64,000 bases of DNA. Origin: Solanum dulcamara. Taxonomy: Eukaryota; Streptophyta; Magnoliopsida; Solanales; Solanaceae. Positions 33,715-44,929 of this stretch are shown here, piece by piece. The stretch is taken from the NCBI RefSeq assembly GCF_947179165.1, contig NC_077248.1:14670756-14734755 (forward strand), written 5' to 3'. The stretch's first letter is position 1, and each line of letters begins with the position of its first letter. The position numbers and the translations under genes are program-made. Below the pieces are notes generated by a model. The model made no database searches. It was not told the DNA's origin and saw only the letters and a program-made list of their open reading frames with translations.

Positions 33715-35454
33715 TAAAGCTGCAGTTATCATTTTATAGAAAATTTGTCAGTTAAAATTCTCTCCTTTTCAAGGCTGAAAACACTTGATGTAGGTATCAG
33801 CTAGCTCCCTCACCAAATCTCACTTTTCTTAATTTGCTCATATTAAGTCTCTACATTGCACAGAATTTTACTTCTTTCTTTTTTATTAAAAAATATGTAA
33901 AAATTATATCAAATAACAATTATTGACCACTAACCAAAAATAATAATTATTGATCAGGAATTGATTCCATTTGGTCATTGTTTTTATTCTTAACTATTTT
34001 TAAATTTCTCCATTCGATTCACTCTTCCTCTTCATTCTGAGCCCCAATTCAGCAACAAACCTCAGATTTTATTTCTTCCTCAACTTGTGAGATCGTGGAA
34101 GGTAGTGACCAATAAAATAAAATAATTATGGGACCGTGTCTTTTCAAATAAAATAACTATTTGCATAATTATCAGACTAATATATGTTGAGACAGAATGA
34201 ATAGTGATTTTCTCAAGCTTTTGTATTTGTGTATCAATGACGTATTGATATAGTATGTATAACTTGTTATGAGACTAATGCATATTGATACAAATTGTGT
34301 TTTTGATACAAAAGGTCGGACTATATCAGAATGTATCAATGTGACATATATTGATACATTCTGTTTCGATCAATGATAGATTCTATCAATACAATCTGTT
34401 TTGATCCTTTTCATATCGATTAGTCTTTGATATTCTCTTGGAAAAAAGAAGAAGAAGGGAGGATTCAATTAGGTAATATAACTTTGGATTGAGGATACAT
34501 ATTAGTTTTAAAATGTGAGATTGCGTAATTTACACTCATGTATTACGCGTTTCTGTTTTTCTTTAAAATGATTCTATCGTGATCTTCTGCAGTTTAATTG
34601 CAGATGTATCTCAAATACAATCTGCTACCGTGTCTCATACATAATATCACAAGTGTTAAAATCGTTATTTTTGATAAATATGAAAAAGTATCGTTGTGTA
34701 TGATAAATAAGCTCCAAAATCACGTTATTTATGAAAAAATTCTCTATAATGTAAAAGCCCAATAATATTTGAGTGCTTTTGCAACACCACAAATTTGGCC
34801 AATTATTTGATTAATATATTAGCTACTTCAATTTAAAGAAACACAAATAGTTACGGCTTGTAATTGGAGTGCCAGGAGTTTTGATTGAATTAATTTAGTA
34901 TATCTTGATCTATCCAACTTTAGTTTAACCCGCTCATTAAACACCTCTGATTAAAATCACGAGATTCTAGCTGTCTCAATCTTTATAGGTATCAACAAAC
35001 TAAACTTTGTTTCCTTTGACTATGTCGAAGTTCACATAACCTAGACATAATTTTTATCAAATTAATAATAATCCAAGAGCGAGAGGAAGATTCATCAGAA
35101 GAACAAAACAAATACTAGGTTGAGGAACAAAGCTTCCAGATCCTCACAAATCTTGGTCTCATCTTCATGTCTACAAGCTAAATCCATTACAACACAATTA
35201 TACCACGATCAATCAAGTTGAGGTCCGCTATATTTATTCACTATGTCTATGTGATGTCGCTCCATTTAAGCATATCCACTAGCCAAATCCATTATTCTAA
35301 ATAATAAATAACTGAAAATTTCAAAACACAACTTAGGCTGCTAACTCGAAGCAGAACAGGGAAATACATTAATTGAACTCAGAAATGAAGAGATCGATAC
35401 TGAAAAGAATCCCAAAAGACACGGTAGAAACCTAATACAATGTACTCAAGACCT
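33715..35454. other. Spacer or downstream region of the bZIP gene
   Basis: AT-rich, without a convincing open frame. The part at 34195-34440 has repeated TGATACA/TGTATCA motifs in both orientations, suggesting a worn foldback element. About 34865-34960 ends in AACACCTCTGATT, possibly a hAT-type terminus. Confidence 0.45.
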
Positions 35455-35503
35455 TAAGCTAACAGTTCACCGGCCTGCCATTGCTGCATTTTTTCCCTCC
35501 TAA
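35455..35503 (-). other. Candidate last exon of the bZIP gene
   Basis: On the minus strand TTCTATTTAG precedes GAGGGAAAAAATGCAGCAAT, a usable splice acceptor. Depending on phase, a stop follows within 11-14 codons (ending near 35456 or 35470). A bZIP19-type protein needs only a few residues after its NKRK segment, and the exon at 44930 ends at a good donor (ACAG/GTGAAA). The joined intron would be about 9.4 kb, of which 8.6 kb is the copia plus its solo LTR. The donor phase does not give the more Ala-rich frame, so the link is tentative. Confidence 0.35.
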
Positions 35504-35847
35504 ATAGAACACAAATCGATACTGAAACATTAGTACTCATTTTATCAGTCAGCTTCTTAATTCAGCTCATTAGGAATTAATACTTCTGTTTCTTTTTTCT
35601 ACCGGTCCAAGAAATATACATAACGATTCATTTTTACATTATAAATTAAAAATGTCAATAAACGTGTAGTACATACATAGACAGTTTTGCTTAGAAATGA
35701 AAACAACCTCGTTGGAATTCAGGGACTACATTAAAATTTCTTTAGCAATACCAGTATCAAGGGGAAGACGTATCACAAGAGATGAATAGAATTTGCATAA
35801 CTATAACTATTCAAACTGATAAATCTGGGACTTTGTTACCTATAATG

Positions 35848-35972
35848 TTACTTGAGCCGAGGGTCTTTCGGAAACAACCTCTATACCTCCATAAGGTAGG
35901 GATAAGATGTACTTACACTCTACCCTCTTCAGATCGCACACTGTGAATTACGTGGGGTATATTGTTGTTGTT
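35848..35972 (+). mobile_element. TS-type SINE, 5'-truncated
   Basis: Sequence GAGGGTCTTTCGGAAACAAC, CTACCTCCATAAGGTAGGG and a TTGTTGTTGTT tail match the 3' part of the Solanaceae TS SINE family. It is flanked by a perfect 19-bp duplication GACTTTGTTACCTATAATG (35829-35847 and 35973-35991), typical of SINE insertion. The tRNA-like promoter half (A and B boxes) is missing, so it was truncated on insertion. The copia at 35992 starts directly after the right-hand duplication. Confidence 0.88.
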
Positions 35973-35991
35973 GACTTTGTTACCTATAATG

Positions 35992-36655
35992 TGTAAGGTC
36001 CAATCCATGTGTTTTTGGAAGATGTTTTATCTTTTTTTGGTAAACATTATCATGCCTTGAAGATGTGGCCAACCGACCAAAATATTTGTTCACACTTTGT
36101 TGAAATTGGCAACCGGCCAAAATATATCTTCACACACCTTTGTTGAAATTGACAACCGTCCAAATGATATCTTCACACACCTTTGTTGAACCGACCAAAA
36201 GGATCTATTCACATTAAAATATTGTAATTTCTACATTTGCTTATGTCATCAGTGACATAGGAAGGTTTTTTCTCTTACTATAAATAGGCACTCTTGCTCA
36301 TTTGTAAAACATACCAAGATAGAGAGAAAAAATATTAGAGAGCAAAGTGAAGTATACCATAGACTATAACAAAATAGTCTGTGAAGAAAAGTAGAGTGTG
36401 AGCGATATTTTAGTAAGGTGGAAAATCAAAAGAGTGTTATTCCTTTTGAGTGTGTTGTGGTCACTTTGAGTATTGTACTCATGACTACCCAATGCAAAAT
36501 TTTTTACTATTGTGATATCAGTTGCTCCTCTTGGCCCATGATTTTTTTCTTATTTAAAAGGGTTTCCACGTAAATTCTTGGTGTCATTATTTTTCCATTT
36601 TATTTCTATTATTTTGACCATATATATTTTCGTGTTAGTCCGCATTTTTTCAACA
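35992..36655 (+). repeat. Copia 5' LTR, 664 bp
   Basis: TGTAAGGTCCAATCC to TTTTTTCAACA. It holds tandem-like GTTGAAATTGGCAACCGGCC units and a TATAAATAG box at about 36280-36288, followed about 25 bp later by the probable transcript start. It closely matches the 3' LTR. Confidence 0.9.
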
Positions 36656-36656
36656 A

Positions 36657-36670
36657 ACTGGCATAAGAGC
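36657..36670 (+). promoter_or_regulatory. Copia primer binding site, diverged
   Basis: ACTGGCATAAGAGC right after the LTR is a mutated ACTGGTATCAGAGC, complementary to initiator tRNA-Met. Confidence 0.65.
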
Positions 36671-36784
36671 AAAATTTTATCTGAGTATGCTCTGTGGTTG
36701 CATCATAATCCGAACTTCCACATCAGAAAAGATTTATTTTGATTTGCAATAGTTATATTTTTTAGGGGGGGAGAGGGGGTGACA

Positions 36785-37510
36785 ATGGAAGCCAATACTA
36801 GTAGAATGGTTAATTTGAATGGTGTTAATTATGTTATTTGGAAGGGAAAAATGGAAGATTTTCTTTATGTCAAGAATTTTTATCAACCAATTTTCGCCAT
36901 TGTAAAGCCTAATAATAAAATAGATGAAGAGTGGAATCTGTTGCACAAACAGGTGTGTGGATTTATTAGGTAATGGGTTGACGATAATGTGTTGAACCAT
37001 ATTTATGGGGAGACACATGCTCGTACCCTATAGGAGCATCTTGAAAGTTTGTACGCTCGGAAGACTGGGAACAACAAAATTTTCTTAATAAAGCAAAAGT
37101 TAAGTTTAAAATATCATGATGGGTATCCGATGATAAATCACCTGAATAATTTTCAGGAAATCATGAACCAGTTATCTACTATGGGCATTAAATTTGACGA
37201 AAATATTCAAGGCCTGCTTCTACTTGGTTCCCTATCAGATTCTTGGCAAACATTTAGAACTTCATTGTCAAATTCTGCTTCGGGTGGTGTGATCTCTATG
37301 GATTACGCCAGAGTAGTGTCTTGAACGAAGAGATGAAAAGAAAATTTCAAGGTTTTTCTTTGTCGAATGTCCTGGTAATTGGCTTTAGGGGGAGAAATAA
37401 AAATTGTGGTTCTCAAAATAGAGAACATAGCAGGAGCAAATCCAGAGGTAGACTTAAAGATATTGAGTGCTGTCATTGTGGCACACAAAGAAGTTCTACG
37501 AGAAATTGAA
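36785..37510 (+). pseudogene. Copia gag remains
   Basis: The frame opens MEANTSRMVNLNGVNYVIWK, the N-terminal gag motif. It is broken by stops at about 36971 and 37031 (readthrough frame continues LESLYARKTGNNKIFLIKQK, the UBN2 core, residues about 85-105). It ends with SLSDSWQTFRTSLSNSA and a stop at 37321. A zinc knuckle remnant IECCHCGTQRS is cut by a frameshift near 37490, and its final Cys reads Tyr in the following frame (HTKKFYEKLKREN). Confidence 0.85.
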
Positions 37511-38120
37511 GAGGGAGAACAAAGACAGAAAGAAAAATAAAGAAGATGACAATGAAAATTGCTTAGCCACCGTCCCCATCGACGATCTTGTTACCATTCT
37601 TGATGCACATATGATAAATATTTCTTGTGATGAGTCAAGCTGGGTTGTGGGCACTGGTGCTGCATCTCATGTGACATCAATAAAGGATTTTTTCTCTTCC
37701 TATACTCTTGGTGACTTTGGAACCTTGAGTATGGGTAATGAGACTGTATCTAAAGTGGTTGGTGTTGGTATAGTTTATTTGGAAATTAGTGTTGGAACTA
37801 AACTAGTTTTGAACAATATAAAACATGCACCTAATGTTTGTCTGGACCTAATTTCTGTTGGTGTTCTAGATGATGAAAGATATGTCAGTAGCAATGGCGG
37901 TGGAAAGTGGAAACTCATTAAGGGTTCCTTGATTGTGGCTCGTGGTAACAAACATCATGGTCTATACTGGACTACGGCTTCTACTTGTGCCAATATGGTG
38001 AATGCAGTTGAGAGAGATAACTCTTCAATGTTATGGCAGAAGAGGCTTAGCCACATCAGCGAGAAAAGACTTAATGTTTTTGGCCAAGAAGAAATTGTTG
38101 TCAGATTTCCAAAGAGCTAA
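37467..38120 (+). pseudogene. Copia protease and pre-integrase remains, active Asp lost
   Basis: An open 217-codon frame. The active-site stretch reads SSWVVGTGAASHVTSIKDFF, where the family has D-T/S-G; the catalytic Asp is Gly. The rest is well kept (IKHAPNVCLDLISVGVLDDE), followed by the pre-integrase zinc-binding start (LWQKRLSHISEKRL). Cleavage of the polyprotein would not occur even if translated. Confidence 0.85.
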
Positions 38121-39215
38121 ATTAGAAAACTGTGAGCACTGCTTCACTGGAAAATAAAATAGAGTTTTCTTTAAATCTAACCCTCATTCAAGAAAGACAG
38201 AGTTGCTTGAGTTGGTGCACTCTGATTTATGCGGTCCACTGAAGATAAGGACTCTAGGTGGTACACTCTACTTTGTCACTTTCATTAATGATTGCTCAAG
38301 AAAGCTTTGGGTCTATGTCTTGAATATTAAAGATCAAGTGTTAGGTGTCTTTGAGCAGTTTCAAGATTTAGTTGGAAGAGAAACTGGAAAAAAACTGAAA
38401 TGTATTCGTACTGATAATAGTGGTGAATATTGTAGATCATTTGACGAATAATGCAAGTATATTAGACACCAGAAGACTCCTCCTAAGACTCCTTAGCTTA
38501 ATGGGTTGGCTGAGAGGATGAACAGGACCTTCATGGAAACAATTAGATGTTTGCTTTCTAAAGTAAAGTTGCCGAATTTCTTTTGGGGTGAAGCCTTGTT
38601 GACCGCTACACATGTTATTAACTTATCTCCTACTGTTTCTTTGCAAAGTGATGTTCCAAATAGAGTTTGGTATGGAAAAGATGTTCCTTATAACTATTTG
38701 AGAGTATTTGGTTGCAAACCTTTTGTACATGTGCCGAAAGATGAGATGTCAAAGTTAGATGTCAAGACAAGAAAATTCATCTTTGTTGGATATGGCCTTG
38801 ATGAATTTGGTTATAGGCTATATGATCTAATTGAGAAGAAGCTTGTGAGAAGCCCTGATGTTGTCTTTATGGATAATCAAACAATTGACGATATTGACAA
38901 AAAGGAGAAGTTAAAATTTTCAAGTTTTGATGGTGTAGTCCATCTTGATCAAGTCTCTCATACAAGTGTGTATGACGTTGGTAGGCTTGATAATTACGGA
39001 GATGCTCAAAATCAAGTCCTAGATCAATATGTTGATGTTGATAATAACAATGAAGTTGTTATTGATGATGCTCCTGCTCATGAAGTTGTGGAAAAAGCAA
39101 ATAATCCTCTTAGGAGGTCCACTAGACAACATATTCCTTCCTCTCATTATTCACCTAATGAGTATGTGCTACTCACTGATGGGGTGAACCAGAGTGTTAT
39201 GAGGAAGTCATGGAA
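38121..39215 (+). pseudogene. Copia integrase remains
   Basis: 38203-38451 has LELVHSDLCGPLKI, FVTFINDCSRKLWVYVLNIK (catalytic core) and CIRTDNSGEYCRSFDE (second catalytic Asp). A stop at 38449 separates it from the Glu region, NGLAERMNRTFMETIRCLL, open from 38506 to 39261 with the C-terminal KFIFVGYGLDEFGYRLYD part and the variable linker RRSTRQHIPSSHYSPNEYV. Only a few changes prevent translation. Confidence 0.87.
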
Positions 39216-40001
39216 GATGAGTATAAAAATCAATGGATTGAAGTCTTGCAAGATGAGATAAAATCTTTGCATGAGAACCACACTTATGAGTTGGTGAAAT
39301 TGCCTAAGGGCATGAGAGTTTTAAAGAACAAGTGGGTGTTCAAAGTTAAAATTGAAGAACACAGCTTGAAGCCCAGGTACAAAGCTAGATTGGTTGTTAC
39401 GTGATTTAGTCAAAGAAAGGGTATTGACTTTGACGAAATATTTCTCCTGTCGTGAAAATGTCCTCCATTCGTACAATTCTTGATTTGGCTGTAAGTCTAA
39501 ATTTATAGATTGAGCATATGCATGTGAAAATAATTTTTCTTCACTGTAACCTAGAAGAGGAGATTCATATAGAATAACGTGAGGGCTTTAAAGTAAATGG
39601 TAAAGAAAAATTTATGTGCAAACTCAAAAAGAGTCTCTACGGGCTAAAACAAGCTCATAAACAGTGGTGCAAGAAGTTTGAATCTGTTATGGGAGAGCAA
39701 GGCTACAAGAAGACTTCTTCAAATCATTGTGTATTTGTACAAAAAATTTCTGACAATGATTTTATCATCCTCTTGCTATATGTGGATGATATGTTGATTG
39801 TGGGCAGAAATACTTTCAAAATTGATGAGTTGAAGAAAGAGTTGTGTAAGTGTTTTGCTATGAAAGACTTGGGTCATGCCAAGAAAATTTTGGCCATGAG
39901 AATTACTCGTCTCAGATATGAAAGAAAGATTTATCTATCACAAGAGAAGTACACTGAACGTTTACTGGAGCGCTTCAAAATAAAGAATGCTACACCTCTT
40001 G
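39210..40001 (+). pseudogene. Copia reverse transcriptase, first part (upstream of solo LTR)
   Basis: MEDEYKNQWIEVLQDEIKSL, then LKNKWVFKVKIEEHSLKPRY and KARLVVT, a stop at 39402, shifted remains of the palm (39405-39610), then LKKSLYGLKQAHKQWCKKF, the catalytic box YVDDML, MKDLGHAKKILAMRI and YTERLLERFKIKNATPLAS. The reading is cut at 40006 by the gypsy solo LTR and resumes at 43169. Confidence 0.87.
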
Positions 40002-40006
40002 CTAGT

Positions 40007-43000
40007 TGTAACACTCTAAAAATTATTTTTCGCCAAGACTCGAATCATTCTTTATATGCGTATAGACTCGAACTGAATGACTTCTAATTGTATATATGAG
40101 TTAGGATCAATTCCTAAGTATTTGAAGAGCATTATATGTGGTTTAGGTTAATGAGAGATCCCTAACACTAAGCTAAATCCAAAGAATTTCCATCGGCTAA
40201 GTTTTCGAACGAGTTAGAATAAGGATCAACTTTAAATGACCATAACTTTTAGACTATTAAGAGTTAGATAGCCCACGACCTATCAAATTAAAGTTCTTTG
40301 AATTCTCTTTCTAACGCCATCAAGTTTTCCTCATTTTGAGTTTGGAGTAAAATGTTATGACCGATTTACCAAAGACTACCGCTGCAGCAATATGGGAGCT
40401 TGGCGCAGCGCACCACTAATGCGCCCGAAACTAGCTGCAGTAGTTTGGGCTTTGGCGCAGCGCGCCACTATCTCACCTGTAGGGTTTTGAACCCGTTTTT
40501 CAATTTTTTTCTTGAGAAAGGGCGTTTTGGACTTTTTTCCACCTATCTCAAGTATAACCCTAGCCGTTTTGGGACTAAAAATCAGTTCCTTCATAATATC
40601 CAAGGAGGTTTTCCTCTTCTTCACCTTGGGAGATTTGAGAGAAGAGACTACAAAGGAGAAGAAGAGCTAAGATTCAAGATCTTCAAGCCATGTCTTTGAT
40701 TCTTGGTAAGATAATCTTCATTCTATGTATGTAAGGCTATTCACAACGTTGGATTGATTTCATCCATGTGTCTTACATCTTCATTGTTTCGAGTTGAGTT
40801 GAGTTTTGAGGTTTCATGAGTTGAGTTCTTGAGTTATCTATAATTTCTATTGAGTTTTTTTTATATAAATTCATATGTATTAATGATGTTCTTGAGTTGA
40901 GTTTTGTTGAGAGTACGGATTCATGTATTCATTCACTTGAACCCCAGATGAGATTTTATTTTTGTCATAATTTGTCTTGAGGTTGAAATTGATGATTTTC
41001 ATGCATAAATAAGAATATTGCTTTCAAGGTGAGATGATGCATTTTTTTATGAGTTTGATGAAATTGAACATAGAGTTAAATAAGAATTTTGGAGCAAGAT
41101 GTTTGATGATGATGATGTAAATGATGTCTATTTTTAAAAAGGTAAAATGATTGATGAAGAGGTAATGTTGATGATGATGCATGAGATGGAGTGGATTGGA
41201 GTCCAATATGACTACATGATATAATTTACATAATTCGATTTGGTTGGAGTCTTATGAGGAATTTGAGTATAAATGATTGTTTGAAAAGGAGTCTTAAAAA
41301 TGATTTGTGAACGTTTTTGTATAAATTATTTATGCACTATTTTGAGTTTAAAAAATGATTATCTTCATCTTTGATTTAAAAAGAGTTTAAGCATGAGTTG
41401 AGTTTGAGAAGTCTCTTAATTACTATTTTGAGAATGAGTATTTTGAGTATAAATGAATTGAGCATTATTACATTAAAACATCTATTTTGAGATTAAGTTG
41501 AGGAGTTAAAAACTATGTTTTAAATGCATTCATTGAGTTGAGATTGTATCAAATTTAAAGATAAGAGTTTGATGATTGAGATGAGTTGATTTTGAAAGAA
41601 GGTCCAATGAGACCAGATTGATTGAGTTTTGAAAAGAGTCCAATGAAATAAAATGAGTTGATTTTTAACTAAGTCCAAAAGAGAATAAATGAGTATTTTG
41701 AGTATTTTACTCACCTGATAGATATGAGCATATTGAGTCTTGGAAGGAGTATTGAGCACCGAATTAGGTAAGAGTATAGTCCCTACTCAAATTCCATGAA
41801 CTATGTAGCCAACGTAGGAGAGGATTGAACCGTTAAAGTCGGATGTTTCCCTATTTCATTGTTCTGACATGATAGGACTTGATTGATTGTTGGATACAGA
41901 TTGATATATTTGTCCTTTACCTTGGCAAGTATTGGACGGACGTGACAGACGTCGGTTCATTGTACATCACCTACTTATACGTGGTGGGATTATTGTCAGT
42001 TAGAGAAACTCCCAAATTGAGTGGATTGTGTATGAAATGATTGGTTTGATTGAGATTGTAGATAATTGAGTCGAATTGTAAAATATTGTTAAATTCTAAT
42101 TTGCATATCTGTTGAGTCAAATCCTTTGAGTTTATTATTGAATTGATTAAATATGATGTGATTAGTTCGATTGAGATTGTAGATGATTGAGTCGATTTGT
42201 AAAACATTTCTAAATTCTAATTCACGTGTCTATTGAGTTGAGTCCTTTGACTTTATTCGTTGAGTTGATTATATATGATCGGATTGGATTGGATGGTAGG
42301 TGATTGAATTGAATCGGATTGTATATGATTGGATTGGATCAGATTGTATATGATTGGATTGGATCGGATTGTATATGATTAGATTGGATTGGATGGTAGG
42401 TGATTCGATTGGATTGGATGGTAGGTTATTGGATTGGATCGAATTATATATGATTGGATTGAATTGGATTGTACATGACTGGATTGGATTGTATATGATT
42501 GGTCTCTCTTTAAACCATATTCTTACTTTAGACTTACGACACCTTGATTGAATCTCTCTTATCTTTTTGATTTGAGATGTTTGAACCGATATTATTCCAC
42601 CTTGATGCTTGTTTCATTCTTCCATATTACATATTCGTACATTCTACGTATTGATGTCCATTTGGACCTGCATTGTTTCATGATGCATAGACATGTTTAA
42701 AAGATCATCAAAGGCGCACCATTGAGGATCTGTTCACACTCAGTTTATTGGTGAGTCCTCCCCTACATTCGAAGGATACCACTTATGTTATTCTTGCGTC
42801 GAGTTTAGTATTTTCATTCTGATTTGAGGTAGCCATGAACTTGTCATTGAGACCAATTAGATAGTAGTGATAGAGGCTTCATAGACTAGATAGTGATAGG
42901 TCGATTGAATATTTTATTTCCTTGAATTGTTCTTGTCAGACTATTTTAATGACATAAATTGGAGTTCAATTTATTGGCCCATGGCCTTTCTTCTTTGAGC

Positions 43001-43163
43001 TAGATTGTTGGTTGGAATTGTCCACATAATTATCTCTTTATTTTAAGTCTTCCGCTGATTGAATGGATGAACGGATGTGTGATCAGGCCAAATGGTTTGC
43101 TTGGGAGCCAATAATGATTTCTGAGTGTCAGTCACGTCTAGGGTACCCTGCTGGGGCATGACA
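40007..43163 (+). mobile_element. Gypsy-type solo LTR, 3.2 kb, second copy
   Basis: TGTAACACTC to GGGGCATGACA, flanked by CTAGT on both sides (40002-40006 and 43164-43168). It aligns along its length with the solo LTR at 13800-16903 (for example GAGGATCTATTCACACTCAG versus GAGGATCTGTTCACACTCAG). It has no internal domains. It is inserted in the copia RT/RNase H junction, so it is younger than the copia. Frames inside it (40376, 40400, 41520, 42354) are LTR sequence. Confidence 0.9.
42283..42510. repeat. GATTGGATTGGAT minisatellite inside solo LTR
   Basis: Degenerate tandem units of the form GATTGGATTGGATNGNATTGTATAT, period about 25 bp, roughly eight copies. Looser GATTGGATTG motifs occur in the sister solo LTR near 16050-16240. 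Confidence 0.8.
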
Positions 43164-43168
43164 CTAGT

Positions 43169-43915
43169 TATATGAAGTTGAGCAAGAAGATGTGTCCTAC
43201 AGCTAGGGAGGAAAAAGAGAGCATGGCCAAAATTACATACTCCTCCGTCGTCGAAAGCCTAATATATGCAATGGTATGCACTAGACCTAATACTTCTCAC
43301 GCAGTTAGTGTTGTCAGCAGGCTCCTCGACAATCCAGAAAAACAACATTGGGAAGCTATAAAGTGGATACTCAAGCATCTGAGAGAAAACTAAGATAAAT
43401 GTTTGTGTTTTGGAGGATCAAATCCAATCTTGAAGGGCTATACATATGTTGATATGGAAGGTGACCTTGAAAACAGAAAATTCACTACTGGATATTTGTT
43501 TACTTTTTCAGGGGGAGCTATATCATGGCAGTCGAAGTTGAAGAAATGTGTTGCACTGTCTACAACTGAAGCTGAGTATATTGCGGCTACTGAAGCTGTC
43601 AAGGAGATGATATGGTTCAAGCAATTTTTTCAAGAGCTTGACTTGCATCAGAAGGAGTGTGTCGTTTATTGTGATAGTCAAAGTGCAATAGACTTGATCA
43701 AGGACTCTATGTACCATGCAACGACGAGACATAAAGACGTGATTTATTACTGGATTCGAGAAAAGATAGAAGATAAATCTATGTAGGTTGAAAAGGTCTC
43801 TACAGATGAGATTCTTGCAGATATGCTGACCAAAGTGGTAGCAAGGGACAAGTTCGAGTTGTGCAAATAACTTGTTGGAATGAATTCTCTCTGATAAGAA
43901 GATAGAGTTACCTCT
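43169..43915 (+). pseudogene. Copia RT tail and RNase H (downstream of solo LTR)
   Basis: YMKLSKKMCPTAREEKESM, YSSVVESLIYAMVCTRPNTS, a stop at 43391, then a frame with GDLENRKFTTGYLFTFSGGA, ISWQSKLKKCVALSTTEAEY (RNase H core), CDSQSAIDLIKDSMYH and RHKDVIYYWIREKIED. A stop at 43784 precedes the last remnant ILADMLTKVVARDKFELCK. It ends just before the polypurine tract. Confidence 0.88.
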
Positions 43916-43945
43916 TTTAGGTGCATGGGACTATAGGGGGAGATT

Positions 43946-44619
43946 TGTAAGGTCCAATCCATGAGTTCATGGAAACATGTTTTATCTTCCGTTGGTAAAA
44001 ATTATTATGCCTTGGAGATGTGGTCAACTGGCCCAAATATTTGTTCACACTTTGTTGAAATTGACAACCGGCCAAAAGATATCTCCACACACCTTTGTTA
44101 AAATTGACAACCGTCCAAATGATACCTTCACACACTTTTGTTGAACCGACCAAAAAGATCTGTTTACGTTAAAATGTTGAAATTTCTACATTTGCTTATG
44201 TCATCAGTGACATAGGGAGGTTTTTTCTCTTCTTATAAATAGAGCACTCTTACTCATTTGTAAAACACTCCAAGATAGAGAAAAAAGATATTAGAGATCA
44301 AAGTGAGGTATATCATAGACTATAAAAAAATAGTCTATGAAGAAAAATAGAGTGTGAGTGATATTTTAGTAAGATGGAAAACCAAAAGAGTATTATTCCT
44401 TTTGAGTATGTTATGGTCACTTTGAGTATTGTACTCGTGACTACCCAGTGTAAAATTCCTTACTATAGTGCTATCAGTTGCTCCTTTTGACCCTTTGACC
44501 CGTAGTTTTTTTCTTATTTAAAAAGGTTTCCAGGTAAATTCTTGATATCATTATTTTCCCATTTTATTTATATTATTTTGACCATATATATTTTCGTGTT
44601 AGCCTGCGTTTTTCCAACA
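43946..44619 (+). repeat. Copia 3' LTR, 674 bp
   Basis: TGTAAGGTCCAATCC to TTTTTCCAACA, preceded by the polypurine tract CTATAGGGGGAGATT (43931-43945). Pairs with 35992-36655. Confidence 0.9.
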
Positions 44620-44929
44620 TAATGAACCATATACTGTTCTACTTTTCACAGATTAGGAAGTTTCTTTGCATGACAATTTGTAAAGAATTTTAACTGACCT
44701 ACAAAGAGATCTGCATAGGTTTATCATTTCCTTTAATGAGCCACGAAACTCAAAGGCTATAGAAATCAGCCTAATCTACATCTGATATGACTGAACAAGA
44801 ATACAGGATTAAATCCTATTTTCATGAAAAGGATGAAGGCTCATTGAGTTCAGGTATAGATAGTTAATATTGACCAATTTTCAGAATAATATGCCAAAAA
44901 CAGAAAATTCAAATGAATGTGAATTTCAC

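Larger units (their letters stand above)
35992..44619 (+). mobile_element. Copia element with solo LTR nested between RT and RNase H
   Basis: LTRs at 35992-36655 and 43946-44619 and a perfect TAATG duplication (35987-35991 and 44620-44624). Gag, protease, integrase, RT and RNase H are in Ty1-copia order. A 3.1-kb gypsy solo LTR with its own CTAGT duplication splits the element at 40007-43163, so the copia itself is about 5.5 kb. It is the best preserved copia in the window, but stops, a protease Asp loss and frame changes make it inactive. It lies antisense to the bZIP gene. Confidence 0.92.

Noticed and set aside
36734..37018. 94-codon minus frame
   Set aside because: Antisense to copia gag, whose plus-strand motifs are clear.
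43523..43962. Minus-strand frames of 60-71 codons
   Set aside because: Antisense shadows of copia RNase H.
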